6,590 nucleotides of DNA from Planctomycetaceae bacterium. GTDB lineage: Bacteria > Planctomycetota > Planctomycetia > Pirellulales > Thermoguttaceae. The position numbers and the translations under genes are program-made. Positions 1 through 6,415 of this stretch are shown in pieces. The notes under the pieces are model-generated. The model saw only the letters and a program-made list of their open reading frames with translations. It had not been told where the DNA came from and did no database searches. How positions within the stretch are numbered: position 1 is the first letter of the stretch; each line of letters starts with the position of its first letter. The stretch lies in contig JAITST010000342.1 of NCBI GenBank assembly GCA_031287585.1, positions 1-6,590 of the forward strand. Reading direction: 5' to 3'.

Positions 1-282
1 GACGCTTTTACACAAGCAAATTTTAACACATTAGAGGAGTTAAAAACAACAATGGGTCATAAATTTATTGATTTGATTAGGGATGAAGTCGCGAAGACTA
101 AAGCCGAAGGTAAAGCCGAGTCTGTTTTATCTGCTCTCACGATTCGTTTCAAAAAAGTACCCCAAAATATTGAGAAAGCAGTATTGTCTTATACCGACTT
201 AACCGCGTTGGAGTCGTTGCATCAATGTGCAATTCTTTGCGGCAGTATCGAGGAGTTTGAAAGTAGTTTAGTTCACGGATAG
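1..282 (+). CDS. C-terminal part of an Rpn/DUF4351-like protein (5' end outside window)
   Basis: The reading frame is open from the first base to a TAG at 280-282, so this is probably the last 93 residues of a longer protein. An in-frame ATG at 52 has an AGAGGAG (33-39) 12 nt before it, so a short 76-residue product is possible, but the upstream codons read as ordinary protein. A charged stretch with AEGKAES is followed by a compact helical tail (LTIRFKKVPQNIEKAVLS, then a Leu/Ala/Glu-rich end). This arrangement of repeated EGKAE, 'RF..VP..I...', then 'L..L......I.EFE' is what I associate with the C-terminus of PD-(D/E)XK Rpn-family 'recombination-promoting nuclease/putative transposase' proteins (DUF4351-like tail). 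The nuclease core, if present, lies outside the window, so function cannot be tested here. The gene converges on hydA. Family assignment is by pattern only. Confidence 0.55.
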   Translation, partial: DAFTQANFNTLEELKTTMGHKFIDLIRDEVAKTKAEGKAESVLSALTIRFKKVPQNIEKAVLSYTDLTALESLHQCAILCGSIEEFESSLVHG

Positions 283-326
283 AAGCCGCGACACGGCACG
301 AGTTCGTTCCATTATTATCCTCCCTC

Positions 327-357
327 AAAAAAAAGAGACGCGGTAAATCGCGTCTCT
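327..357 (-). terminator. Rho-independent terminator of the hyd operon
   Basis: Arms AGAGACGCG (334-342) and CGCGTCTCT (349-357) form a perfect 9-bp stem with a 6-nt loop. Read on the minus strand, the stem is followed directly by a run of eight T (plus-strand A at 327-334, the last one shared with the stem). It begins about 22 nt after the hydA stop codon. On the plus strand the stem is followed by AACTTTCTG, a poor T-tract, so it serves the hydrogenase operon better than the converging gene at 1-282. The stem sequence recurs at 5547-5568. Confidence 0.85.
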
Positions 358-379
358 AACTTTCTGCGGCTATGGTTGA

Positions 380-2398
380 TTACGTCTTAACTTCCGCCAG
401 TTTTTCTTTTATTACTTTTACCACGTCCTCTATCGTTGCCTTGAATATCATTTGTTCTCCTACGCATACTGTCGGACCTCTGTCGCAGTTTTCTGTGCAG
501 AATGTGGCATCTACCGATACTATATGGGACAACTCATTGTCCAGCAAGTATTCCACTATTTTTTGCAGCAACGCTTGCGAACCCCTTATGAAGCAACTTG
601 TGCCTACGCATACCGAAATCTGCAACGCCGGTGTCCCTTCCGATTGGCTTACCGGCATCGAAACTCCCTGAATCCTCTTACGGTTATGGTATGTCGTGTG
701 CAGCAGTTCGTGCGCCGTGTGTCCGCCCACTCCGCCTTCAAAGTATTCATCGTAAGTCGCCGTTAGCAAGTGGTTCTCCTGAGCCGAATGTAACTGTAAT
801 TGTTTGTCCGCGTCGTATAGACCGTCCGCACGCCAGCGTCTTACCGCCCAGTCTGTTGTTACCGGTTGTCCCGCTCCGCCTACGCAACCCAGCGGACACG
901 CCATTACCTCTATCAAGTCGTACTGCTTCTCGCCTTTACGTATCATATCCGCTACCTTGCGGGCGTTACCCAGTCCGTAAACTACGCACAGCGATATTTT
1001 TGTTCCGTCGATATTGAAGTCCGCCTCGCGAATGTTTTGATCACCGCGTACTTCAACAAACTCGAAGTTATCAAGTTTAACACCTTTGATTTTCGCGACC
1101 GCATAACGCAACACCGCTTCTGTCACGCCGCCCGTCGCACCGAAAATCACGCCGCCGCCCGTTTTGAAACCAAACGGCATATCGAACTGTGCCGGCTCTA
1201 ACTCGTTGAAACGGATACCCGCTTCCTGAATCATTCGTCCGAGTTCCTGCGTTGTCAGAACGTAATCAACATCCCAAACTCCGTCCGTTTGGAACTTCGT
1301 CTGCTTACACTCGAACTTCTTCGCTGTACACGGCATAATCGAAACGACAATCAGGTTTTCACGTGACACACCGAGTTTTTTTGGTAATACCTTTTTCGCG
1401 GTAGGTCCGAACATCTGTTGCGGTGAACGGCAACTCGACAGATTCGGTAATAAGTCGCTGAGAAATTGTTCCGCGTACTTAACCCACGCCGGACAGCACG
1501 ACGTAAACTGCGGTAACACACCGCCGTTCAATTTACGGTCAATGAACTCCGTCGCCTCTTCAACAACCGTCATATCGGCGGCAAAACTTGTATCGTAAAC
1601 TTCGTCGAACCCAATCGCTCGCAACGCCGCGACAATTCGACCAACTTCGATCGTTCCCGGATGTCCTCCGAATACCTCGCCAAGCGCGACACGTACCGCA
1701 GGCGCAATCTGCACCACAACTTTCTTTTCCGGGTTATTCACCTCGTGCCAAACCGCGTCAACATCGTCACGCGGAGTCAACGCCCCGACCGGACAAACGG
1801 TTGCGCAAAGTCCACAGTTCACACACTCAACATCCGCCAAATCTTTTCCGAACGCCGGTACAACAGATGACGACGCGCCGCGTCCAGCAAACCCAATCGC
1901 TCCGATTCCTTGTACTTCGTCGCACGCGCGGACACAATCACCGCAAAGGATACACTTATTCGGGTCGCGAACGAGCGAGAGACTCGAACGGTCAACTGGT
2001 CGGCGATGGAACGTTCGTTTGAACCGCACAGTGTCGATTCCGAATTGACGCGCGAGCGATTGCAGTTTGCAATGCATATTCTTTGGGCAGAGCATACAGT
2101 TCTGGTCGTGGTTGGCAAGCATCAATTCGATTGCGACTTTCCGCATTCGCCGGATTTCTTCGGTATGTGTACGAACAACCATTCCCGCTTCCGGTTTGGT
2201 TGAACAAGCCGCAACTATACCGCGTCCTTCGACTTCGACAAGACAAAGGCGACACGCGCCGTAGATGCTCAAGTCGGAGTGGTAACAGAATGTCGGAATG
2301 TCGATTCCCGCTTTACGGGCAACTTCAAGCAAGTTCCGCTCGTCCGCAATCTGAACCTGACTGTTGTTTAACGTAAGTGTTTTGGCTGTATCTATCAT
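380..2398 (-). CDS. hydA: [FeFe]-hydrogenase catalytic subunit HydA (HndD-like)
   Basis: 672-residue catalytic subunit that interconverts protons and H2 at the H-cluster. Domains in order: [2Fe-2S] ferredoxin domain (C38, C49, C52, C65); His-ligated [4Fe-4S] (H97, C101, C104, C110); two [4Fe-4S] clusters (C149/152/155/159 and C192/195/198/202); H-cluster domain with L1 TSCCPAW (299-305), L2 MPCTAKKFE (355-363) and L3 MACPLGCVGGAGQP (499-512), giving ligands C302, C357, C501 and C505; small-subunit-like segment to about 570; and a C-terminal thioredoxin-like [2Fe-2S] domain (C597, C602, C634, C638). The proton-path residues known from clostridial CpI are kept: C301, E281, E284, S321. The C-terminal extra domain matches the long HydA of Thermotoga-type bifurcating enzymes and is absent from shorter HndD forms. 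No signal peptide, so cytoplasmic. The ATG has GAGG 5 nt upstream (2404-2407). Last gene of the operon, 83 bp after hydB. Confidence 0.96.
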   Translation of the reverse strand: MIDTAKTLTLNNSQVQIADERNLLEVARKAGIDIPTFCYHSDLSIYGACRLCLVEVEGRGIVAACSTKPEAGMVVRTHTEEIRRMRKVAIELMLANHDQNCMLCPKNMHCKLQSLARQFGIDTVRFKRTFHRRPVDRSSLSLVRDPNKCILCGDCVRACDEVQGIGAIGFAGRGASSSVVPAFGKDLADVECVNCGLCATVCPVGALTPRDDVDAVWHEVNNPEKKVVVQIAPAVRVALGEVFGGHPGTIEVGRIVAALRAIGFDEVYDTSFAADMTVVEEATEFIDRKLNGGVLPQFTSCCPAWVKYAEQFLSDLLPNLSSCRSPQQMFGPTAKKVLPKKLGVSRENLIVVSIMPCTAKKFECKQTKFQTDGVWDVDYVLTTQELGRMIQEAGIRFNELEPAQFDMPFGFKTGGGVIFGATGGVTEAVLRYAVAKIKGVKLDNFEFVEVRGDQNIREADFNIDGTKISLCVVYGLGNARKVADMIRKGEKQYDLIEVMACPLGCVGGAGQPVTTDWAVRRWRADGLYDADKQLQLHSAQENHLLTATYDEYFEGGVGGHTAHELLHTTYHNRKRIQGVSMPVSQSEGTPALQISVCVGTSCFIRGSQALLQKIVEYLLDNELSHIVSVDATFCTENCDRGPTVCVGEQMIFKATIEDVVKVIKEKLAEVKT

Positions 2399-2481
2399 TG
2401 TAACCTCGATTGGTTTGAGAGTTTGAAAAAAATATGTGTGAGTGAATTAGTGTTATTACCTGATTACGACTTGTTTCTAAT

Positions 2482-4398
2482 CTAAAATCCCACAACCGCG
2501 TGGAACTTGCATGCTTTTGCGCACTCGCCGCACTTAATACATTTGTCTTGGTCGATGACGTGCGTACTTTTGCGTTCGCCTGTTATCGCTCCTACCGGAC
2601 ATTTGCGTGCGCACGCTGTGCAACCAACACACTTGCCCGAAAGAATTTCCGGCTTTGACAATGCTTTACATTGACCAGACGGACATTTCTTTTGGAAAAT
2701 GTGGGCTTCGACTTCGGGACGGAAATAACGTAGTGTTGATAGTACCGGATTCGGCGCGGTTTTACCTAACGCGCACAGCGAACCTTTCGATACCGTTGAC
2801 GCGACTTGGTCGAGTATGTCGAGCGTTTCCTGCGTGCCGTTGCCCGCGATTATGTCGTCGAGCAGCGCAAGCATTTGTTTCGTTCCCTCACGGCAGAGCA
2901 AGCACTTCCCGCACGATTCGTTCTGCGTAAACTGCATAAAGAACCGTGCCATCTGAACCATACACGTATGTTTGTTCATCACGACAAGACCACCCGAACC
3001 AACCATCGCCCCGACTGTTTTGAGTGAGTCAAAGTCGAGCGGCAGGTCGAGGTGTTTTTCGGTTAGACAACCGCCGGACGGACCGCCGATTTGTACCGCT
3101 TTGAACGCTTCATTCGATATTGAGCCGTCGTTGTCGATAACGCCGCCGCCGATTTCAAATATGATTTCGCGTAACGTCGAACCGAACGGAACTTCAATCA
3201 AGCCAGTGTTCACAACGTGACCTGTCAACGCGAACGTTTTCGTTCCGGGTGAACCTTCCGTGCCGCATTCACGATACTTCTTCGCGCCGTTGAGAATAAT
3301 GTACGGAACTGCCGCGAGCGTTTCGACGTTGTTGATAACTGTCGGTTTGCCCCACAAACCCGATTGAGCGGGGAACGGCGGCTTCGGTTTCGGCATACCG
3401 CGATTGCCTTCGATTGATGCCATCAACGCGGTTTCTTCGCCGCAAACAAACGCGCCCGCACCTTCCATCACGTCCAGTTTGAACGTCTTACCGGTTCCGA
3501 AAACGTTGTCACCGAGAATACCGAGTTTTTCAGCGTCGGCAACCGCTTTCTTAATACGCTGTACCGCGAGCGGGTATTCGAGACGGACGTAAATGTAACC
3601 CTCGTTCGCTTCAATACCGCGAGCGGCTATCATCATTCCTTCGATAACCGAATGCGGATTACCTTCCATAACCGAACGGTCCATAAACGCGCCCGGGTCG
3701 CCTTCGTCGGCGTTGCAGATTACGTACTTCTTTTCGTTTTTCTCTTTGAGTGTAAACTGCCATTTTACGCCGGTCGGGAATCCGCCGCCGCCGCGTCCGC
3801 GTAAGCCGGACACTTTGACTTCCTCACAAACCGTCTCCGGTTCTATCTCACACCACGCCCGACGCGCCGCCTCGTAACCGCTGTTCGCAATATACTCGTA
3901 AATATCTTCGGGGTCGAATACGCCGCACTGTTTGAGCGTGAGACGTGTTTGCCGTTGGTAGAACGGAATTTCGGATTGTCCGATACATTTACGGTTTTTG
4001 TTGTGACGGTCAACATAAAGGAGACGCTCAACTACGCCGCCTTTGACTATTGTTGTTTCAACGATTTCGTCAACGTCAGACACTTGAACACAAGTGTACA
4101 AAACGTTACCAATACAAACAAGCGGACCGGCTTGGCAAAATCCTTGACAGCCGCTTATTGACTGGCGAACAAATCCGTCTTTGTACGTCTCGCCCTCGTA
4201 TTTCAACTCGGCGTGGGCGTTGATACCGCCGTCTTTGAGTTTCTTCTCAATCGCGGCGAAAATTTCGAGCGAACCGTTCGCCACACAACCAGTACCGGCA
4301 CAAACAACGATACGTTTCGTTGTTGCCTTTGTCTTCTCACGGAAAAGTTCCGTCGCCTCTGCCAAAAATTCTTTGGGTTTGGAAATATCGTTTTTCAT
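2482..4398 (-). CDS. hydB: Bifurcating-type hydrogenase flavin subunit HydB (NuoF-like, HndC-like)
   Basis: 638-residue diaphorase subunit that exchanges electrons between NAD(H), through FMN, and the iron-sulphur chain feeding HydA. N-terminal thioredoxin-like [2Fe-2S] domain (C33, C38, C84, C88). NuoF core with the Gly-rich FMN/NADH site GLRGRGGGGFPTG (198-210), CNADEGDPGAFMDR (228-241) and GAGAFVCGEETALMASIEG (313-331). SLBB-type segment around 390-435. NuoF [4Fe-4S] ligands C496, C499, C502 and C542. Two C-terminal ferredoxin-type [4Fe-4S] clusters (C590/593/596/600 and C620/623/626/630). Plain NuoF is about 430-450 residues, so the added domains at both ends mark this as the HydB/HndC class. 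C572 and C577 (KCPSGQC) lie just before the ferredoxin module and could bind another metal; that is inference. NAD(H) versus NADP(H) preference cannot be read with certainty. Start ATG has GAAAG 7 nt upstream. It lies 174 bp after hydC, the gap being filled by an inverted repeat. Confidence 0.95.
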   Translation of the reverse strand: MKNDISKPKEFLAEATELFREKTKATTKRIVVCAGTGCVANGSLEIFAAIEKKLKDGGINAHAELKYEGETYKDGFVRQSISGCQGFCQAGPLVCIGNVLYTCVQVSDVDEIVETTIVKGGVVERLLYVDRHNKNRKCIGQSEIPFYQRQTRLTLKQCGVFDPEDIYEYIANSGYEAARRAWCEIEPETVCEEVKVSGLRGRGGGGFPTGVKWQFTLKEKNEKKYVICNADEGDPGAFMDRSVMEGNPHSVIEGMMIAARGIEANEGYIYVRLEYPLAVQRIKKAVADAEKLGILGDNVFGTGKTFKLDVMEGAGAFVCGEETALMASIEGNRGMPKPKPPFPAQSGLWGKPTVINNVETLAAVPYIILNGAKKYRECGTEGSPGTKTFALTGHVVNTGLIEVPFGSTLREIIFEIGGGVIDNDGSISNEAFKAVQIGGPSGGCLTEKHLDLPLDFDSLKTVGAMVGSGGLVVMNKHTCMVQMARFFMQFTQNESCGKCLLCREGTKQMLALLDDIIAGNGTQETLDILDQVASTVSKGSLCALGKTAPNPVLSTLRYFRPEVEAHIFQKKCPSGQCKALSKPEILSGKCVGCTACARKCPVGAITGERKSTHVIDQDKCIKCGECAKACKFHAVVGF

Positions 4399-4457
4399 TG
4401 TTTATCTTTCAATGGTGAAAATAAAATAATCCGCATATACAACGTATGTTTGAAAAA

Positions 4458-4545
4458 CCGCGAAAACACGAAGGACGCAAAGGGAAAACGGAGGTAAAAC
4501 AAATTTATAAAACTCATCAACCTTCGCGTTCTTCACGCCTTCGCG
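4458..4545. repeat. Imperfect long inverted repeat, copy A (between hydC and hydB)
   Basis: The left arm 4458-4484 (containing CACGAAGGACGCAAAGG) pairs imperfectly with the right arm 4521-4545 (CCTTCGCGTTCTTCACGCC and so on); about three quarters of positions match when one arm is reverse-complemented. The arms enclose about 36 bp of A/T-rich sequence. The core GGACGCAAAG (4473-4482) recurs exactly in copy B (5386-5395). The element lies inside the predicted hydCB transcript, where it could fold into a stem. It resembles short non-coding dispersed repeats (MITE- or REP-like), but no target duplication is evident. Confidence 0.6.
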
Positions 4546-4562
4546 ATAAATAATCGCGATTA
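4542..4562. repeat. Nested short palindromes just after hydC
   Basis: CGCGAT (4542-4547) and ATCGCG (4553-4558) form a 6-bp hairpin with an AAATA loop, overlapping a perfect 12-bp palindrome TAATCGCGATTA (4551-4562). They start 11 nt beyond the hydC stop codon. On the minus strand no T-run follows (AAGGCG does), so this is not a convincing terminator. It may be the edge of repeat copy A or a transcript-stabilising stem. Confidence 0.45.
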
Positions 4563-4572
4563 AAAATATCAA

Positions 4573-5106
4573 CTAAGCAACCGCCTCTTCCTTTTTCTCG
4601 TTCTCGGCAGACGTTACACCGCCGCTTTCTACTTCGAGAATTTTGTCTATCAGGTTGATTGCGTTCTCCGGTGTCATCTTGCTGTGAACTTTTTCGTCAA
4701 GTACCATAACCGGTGCAAGACCGCACGCGCCAAGACACGAAACGCACTCAACCGTGAACAACATATCGTCGGTAGTATGTTTCGCCGACGACAGTTTGAG
4801 TTTTTGGTGCAGGGCGTTGAGGATATGTTCTGAACCGCGAACGTGACACGCCGTTCCGTCGCAAAGCCGGATTATGTGCTTGCCTTTTGGAATGAGCGTG
4901 AAGTGGGCGTAAAAAGTCGCCACCCCGAACACGTGAGACGGCGGCAAGTCAAGCGAAGTTGCGATGAATGTCATCACGTCTTCGGGCAGGTAACGATAAT
5001 CCTCTTGAACTTGCTGTAATATAGGAATCAAACGAGCGGGGTCGTGGTTATTCTCTTCCAAAATTCCCATAACCCGCGTAAATTTACGCGATGTAGTTTC
5101 AGCCAT
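4573..5106 (-). CDS. hydC: Hydrogenase [2Fe-2S] subunit HydC (NuoE-like, HndA-like)
   Basis: 177-residue NuoE-family subunit, the small electron-transfer partner of HydB. An N-terminal helical bundle (about 1-65, with the family-typical segment VFGVATFYAHF at 59-69) is followed by a thioredoxin-like [2Fe-2S] domain. Ligands are C82 and C87 (CDGTAC) and C124 and C128 (CLGAC), with an additional C121 in the CVSC pair. The length is typical of NuoE/HydC; the last 17 residues are a Glu/Lys/Ala-rich, probably disordered tail. First gene of the hydCBA operon. The ATG at 5106 has AAGGA (5117-5121) 10 nt upstream and a good promoter about 90 nt upstream, supporting this start. On its own the family also includes complex I NuoE and formate dehydrogenase subunits; the adjacent HydB and HydA settle the role here. 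No signal peptide, so cytoplasmic. Confidence 0.94.
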   Translation of the reverse strand: MAETTSRKFTRVMGILEENNHDPARLIPILQQVQEDYRYLPEDVMTFIATSLDLPPSHVFGVATFYAHFTLIPKGKHIIRLCDGTACHVRGSEHILNALHQKLKLSSAKHTTDDMLFTVECVSCLGACGLAPVMVLDEKVHSKMTPENAINLIDKILEVESGGVTSAENEKKEEAVA

Positions 5107-5116
5107 AACTGAGTAA

Positions 5117-5121
5117 TCCTT
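5117..5121 (-). promoter_or_regulatory. Ribosome binding site of hydC
   Basis: AAGGA on the minus strand, 10 nt before the hydC ATG. It is the clearest Shine-Dalgarno in the operon; hydA has GAGG at 5 nt and hydB only GAAAG at 7 nt. Confidence 0.6.
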
Positions 5122-5143
5122 AAAAGTTCGGTATAAACGGGAA

Positions 5144-5167
5144 GTTGTTATGTAATCTTATAACAAC
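5144..5167. promoter_or_regulatory. Perfect 8+8 palindrome in the hydC leader, candidate operator
   Basis: GTTGTTAT (5144-5151) and ATAACAAC (5160-5167) are exact reverse complements separated by 8 bp. The site lies between the predicted hydC transcription start (about 5189) and its ribosome binding site. The outer half-sites TTGTTA/TAACAA look like those of the NADH-sensing repressor Rex (TTGTTAA-N4-TTAACAA), but the spacing here is 4 bp too long for that consensus. Either a repressor site for an unidentified regulator or a weak A/U-rich RNA stem. Confidence 0.45.
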
Positions 5168-5195
5168 AAACGACCGTATTAAAAAGTTACAAAAC

Positions 5196-5223
5196 ATTCT
5201 ATCCCAATTGCAAAAACTGTCAA
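5196..5223 (-). promoter_or_regulatory. Sigma70-type promoter of hydCBA
   Basis: On the minus strand a perfect -35 TTGACA (plus-strand 5218-5223) is followed after 16 bp by TAGAAT (5196-5201), one mismatch from TATAAT. This predicts a start near 5189 and a leader of about 80 nt before hydC. No equally good promoter is seen in the hydC-hydB or hydB-hydA gaps, consistent with one main transcript. Confidence 0.65.
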
Positions 5224-5233
5224 GGCACGGCAA

Positions 5234-5321
5234 GGGGCAGAACCCCAATTTTTTACATCAGGAACATGGTTCAAAATTTGTTAGAAACGGCGAACAAGGC
5301 AAAATCGGCTAACTTTGTTCG
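5234..5321. other. Stem-loops in the region upstream of the hyd promoter
   Basis: This stretch shows no gene. It has a short hairpin GGGG-CAGAA-CCCC (5234-5246) followed on the plus strand by AATTTTTT, a small GAAC-ATG-GTTC repeat near 5262-5272, and inverted CGAACAA (5291-5297) and TTGTTCG (5315-5321) followed by TATTTTT. Both larger stems have T-runs on the plus strand, yet no plus-strand gene precedes them. They may be decayed terminators or repeat debris. Confidence 0.3.
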
Positions 5322-5361
5322 TATTTTTACGTATCGGTACGACTGTTCGTGTCGGGAAACC

Positions 5362-5514
5362 TCTAAAAACTCTTTTTAACGCGGAGGACGCAAAGAATCG
5401 CAGAGGAGTATTTTTTTGTAACTTATTCTATGTATAAATCATTACAAAAGATTTTCAAAATAAAATCTCTGCGTTTCTCTGCGAACTCAGCGGTTAAAAT
5501 TGAGTTCTTTTAGA
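5362..5514. repeat. MITE-like long inverted repeat, copy B
   Basis: The left arm, about 5362-5408, and the right arm, about 5466-5514, are imperfect reverse complements. Both begin at the outer edge with TCTAAAA...ACTC and continue through a TTAACCGC-like segment and CGCAGAG motifs. They enclose about 57 bp of A/T-rich sequence with no coding potential. The core GGACGCAAAG is shared with copy A. Size (about 150 bp), terminal inverted repeats and lack of an open frame fit a miniature inverted-repeat element or a large dispersed palindrome. I could not find a clear target-site duplication. Confidence 0.6.
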
Positions 5515-5546
5515 AATGCCCGTCTGATGGATACGTTACAAATATA

Positions 5547-5568
5547 GAGACGCGAAACATCGCGTCTC
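5547..5568 (-). terminator. Terminator-like hairpin after the cupin gene, dispersed palindrome
   Basis: Arms GAGACGCGA (5547-5555) and TCGCGTCTC (5560-5568) form a perfect 9-bp stem with a 4-nt loop, 28 nt past the stop codon of the cupin gene. On the minus strand the tail is TATATTTGTAAC, only moderately U-rich, so termination may be incomplete. The stem is essentially the one at 334-357, which suggests a dispersed palindromic repeat used as a 3' end. Confidence 0.55.
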
Positions 5569-5596
5569 CACATTTGCGGGGGATACAATTTTTGTA

Positions 5597-6331
5597 CTAA
5601 CCGTTCAAACCGCCCAAAAAGTCTTTGTTCGCCGTTTCGTTTTGGTGACGTACAGAGCCGTTATCGTGATAGTTAGCGACTTCGCTTAATATCACGCCTT
5701 CGCTTCCGGCAAACTGCCAGTGGTGCGAGCCGAGACTTGACAACTTCACAGTCATACCCGGGTCGGCAACAGTGCAATGATTTACCGTTACGCCGCCGTG
5801 AGATTTCGGAACAACAACTTCGGCGGGCAAATTCGCTTCACCTTCACCAATGATGTAACTCCGTCCCCAACGAACAATCCACGCTTCGTTCTTCTGTGCA
5901 CCGTTTTTGACGGTATCTTCCGGCTTGACGTGCCAATGTTCCGGCAACATCTGGTGCGGCAGCATAAAGAGGTCTTGCAGCATATAACTGTATTCGCCTT
6001 GCAGATTGTTGACGAATCCGACACAGGACAGCCCGACTTCGGTGAAATGACCAAGTCCGTAATCGGAAATCCAGAGCCGTTCGCGGAGGTCGGGGAAAAT
6101 CGGATAACCGTGATACTTCAAGAACTCGATGATAACATTCTTGGCGGTTTCGACATTAAATTTGCCGTCTTTGCCGTAAAAGTATCCGTTTGGATATTTC
6201 TTGAATCCTCTTCGGGCAACCGCTCTGGGACGGCTGGTAAGTTGAGCTTCGGCAGATTCAACACCAGCGATAGTCACAAGACCAGCGGCGGCGATACCGA
6301 ACAGATTACGGCGGGAAATAGTGTTTGTCAT
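5597..6331 (-). CDS. Tat-exported cupin protein, D-lyxose/D-mannose isomerase-like
   Basis: 244 residues. The N-terminus carries a twin-arginine signal: SRRNLFG (6-12), a hydrophobic stretch (about 11-23) and an AEA site (27-29), predicting cleavage near residue 29 and export of the folded protein. The mature part resembles cupin-fold sugar isomerases of the D-lyxose/D-mannose type: LPHQMLPEHWH (124-134), NEAWIVRWG (148-156), GSHHWQFAG (201-209) and SEVANYHD (216-223). Probable metal ligands are H132, H134, E149 and H204, by analogy with the His-x-His...Glu...His set of cupin isomerases; the assignment is inference. Family members I recall are about 200-240 residues, so it looks full length. 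Substrate is unknown, and a non-enzymatic sugar-binding cupin is possible. Start ATG is preceded by AAGGAAAG (6336-6343). Separated from hydC by a hairpin and about 490 bp, with its own upstream promoter, so it is probably an independent unit. Confidence 0.7.
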   Translation of the reverse strand: MTNTISRRNLFGIAAAGLVTIAGVESAEAQLTSRPRAVARRGFKKYPNGYFYGKDGKFNVETAKNVIIEFLKYHGYPIFPDLRERLWISDYGLGHFTEVGLSCVGFVNNLQGEYSYMLQDLFMLPHQMLPEHWHVKPEDTVKNGAQKNEAWIVRWGRSYIIGEGEANLPAEVVVPKSHGGVTVNHCTVADPGMTVKLSSLGSHHWQFAGSEGVILSEVANYHDNGSVRHQNETANKDFLGGLNG

Positions 6332-6335
6332 ATTT

Positions 6336-6343
6336 CTTTCCTT
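6336..6343 (-). promoter_or_regulatory. Ribosome binding site of the cupin gene
   Basis: AAGGAAAG on the minus strand; its AGGA core is 7 nt from the ATG at 6331, good spacing that supports this start and the intact Tat signal. Confidence 0.6.
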
Positions 6344-6355
6344 AAAACAAGTTGA

Positions 6356-6402
6356 GACGGGAATACCCCGTCAATGTAAATTGAAAAGCGGGAAAAACCC
6401 GC
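6356..6402 (-). promoter_or_regulatory. Tandem stem-loops in the cupin gene leader
   Basis: Two perfect short hairpins lie between the predicted promoter and the start codon. In minus-strand order they are GCGGG-TTTTT-CCCGC (6388-6402) followed by TTTTC, then GACGGG-GTATT-CCCGTC (6356-6372). The first has the shape of a small intrinsic terminator with a short U-run, so a leader attenuator is possible. It could instead be the terminator of an upstream gene beyond the window. Confidence 0.4.
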
Positions 6403-6415
6403 GACAGTAGTAAAC

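Noticed and set aside
284..371. AGCCGC and GCGGCT arms enclosing the 334-357 terminator
   Set aside because: Only 6 bp each, more than 75 bp apart and probably chance; the inner hairpin with its T-run explains the site.
1588..2022. Plus-strand open frame of 144 residues inside hydA
   Set aside because: Antisense to invariant cluster-binding motifs of HydA. Its Arg/Gln/Pro-rich translation is typical of a shadow frame.
4399..4572. Independent promoter for hydB
   Set aside because: No TTGACA/TATAAT pair with acceptable spacing is visible. The A/T-rich stretch near 4411-4440 gives only poor matches.
5144..5167. Calling the hydC palindrome a definite Rex box
   Set aside because: Half-sites match but spacing is 4 bp longer than the Rex consensus, so it is recorded only as a candidate operator.
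4458..5514. CRISPR array or tandem repeat array formed by copies A and B
   Set aside because: Only two copies, imperfect, nearly 900 bp apart and separated by hydC; no regular repeat-spacer pattern.
5777..6355. 192-residue open frame on the plus strand opposite the cupin gene
   Set aside because: It lies antisense to a gene with a clear Tat signal and conserved cupin motifs, has no recognisable domain and no good ribosome binding site; a codon-bias shadow.
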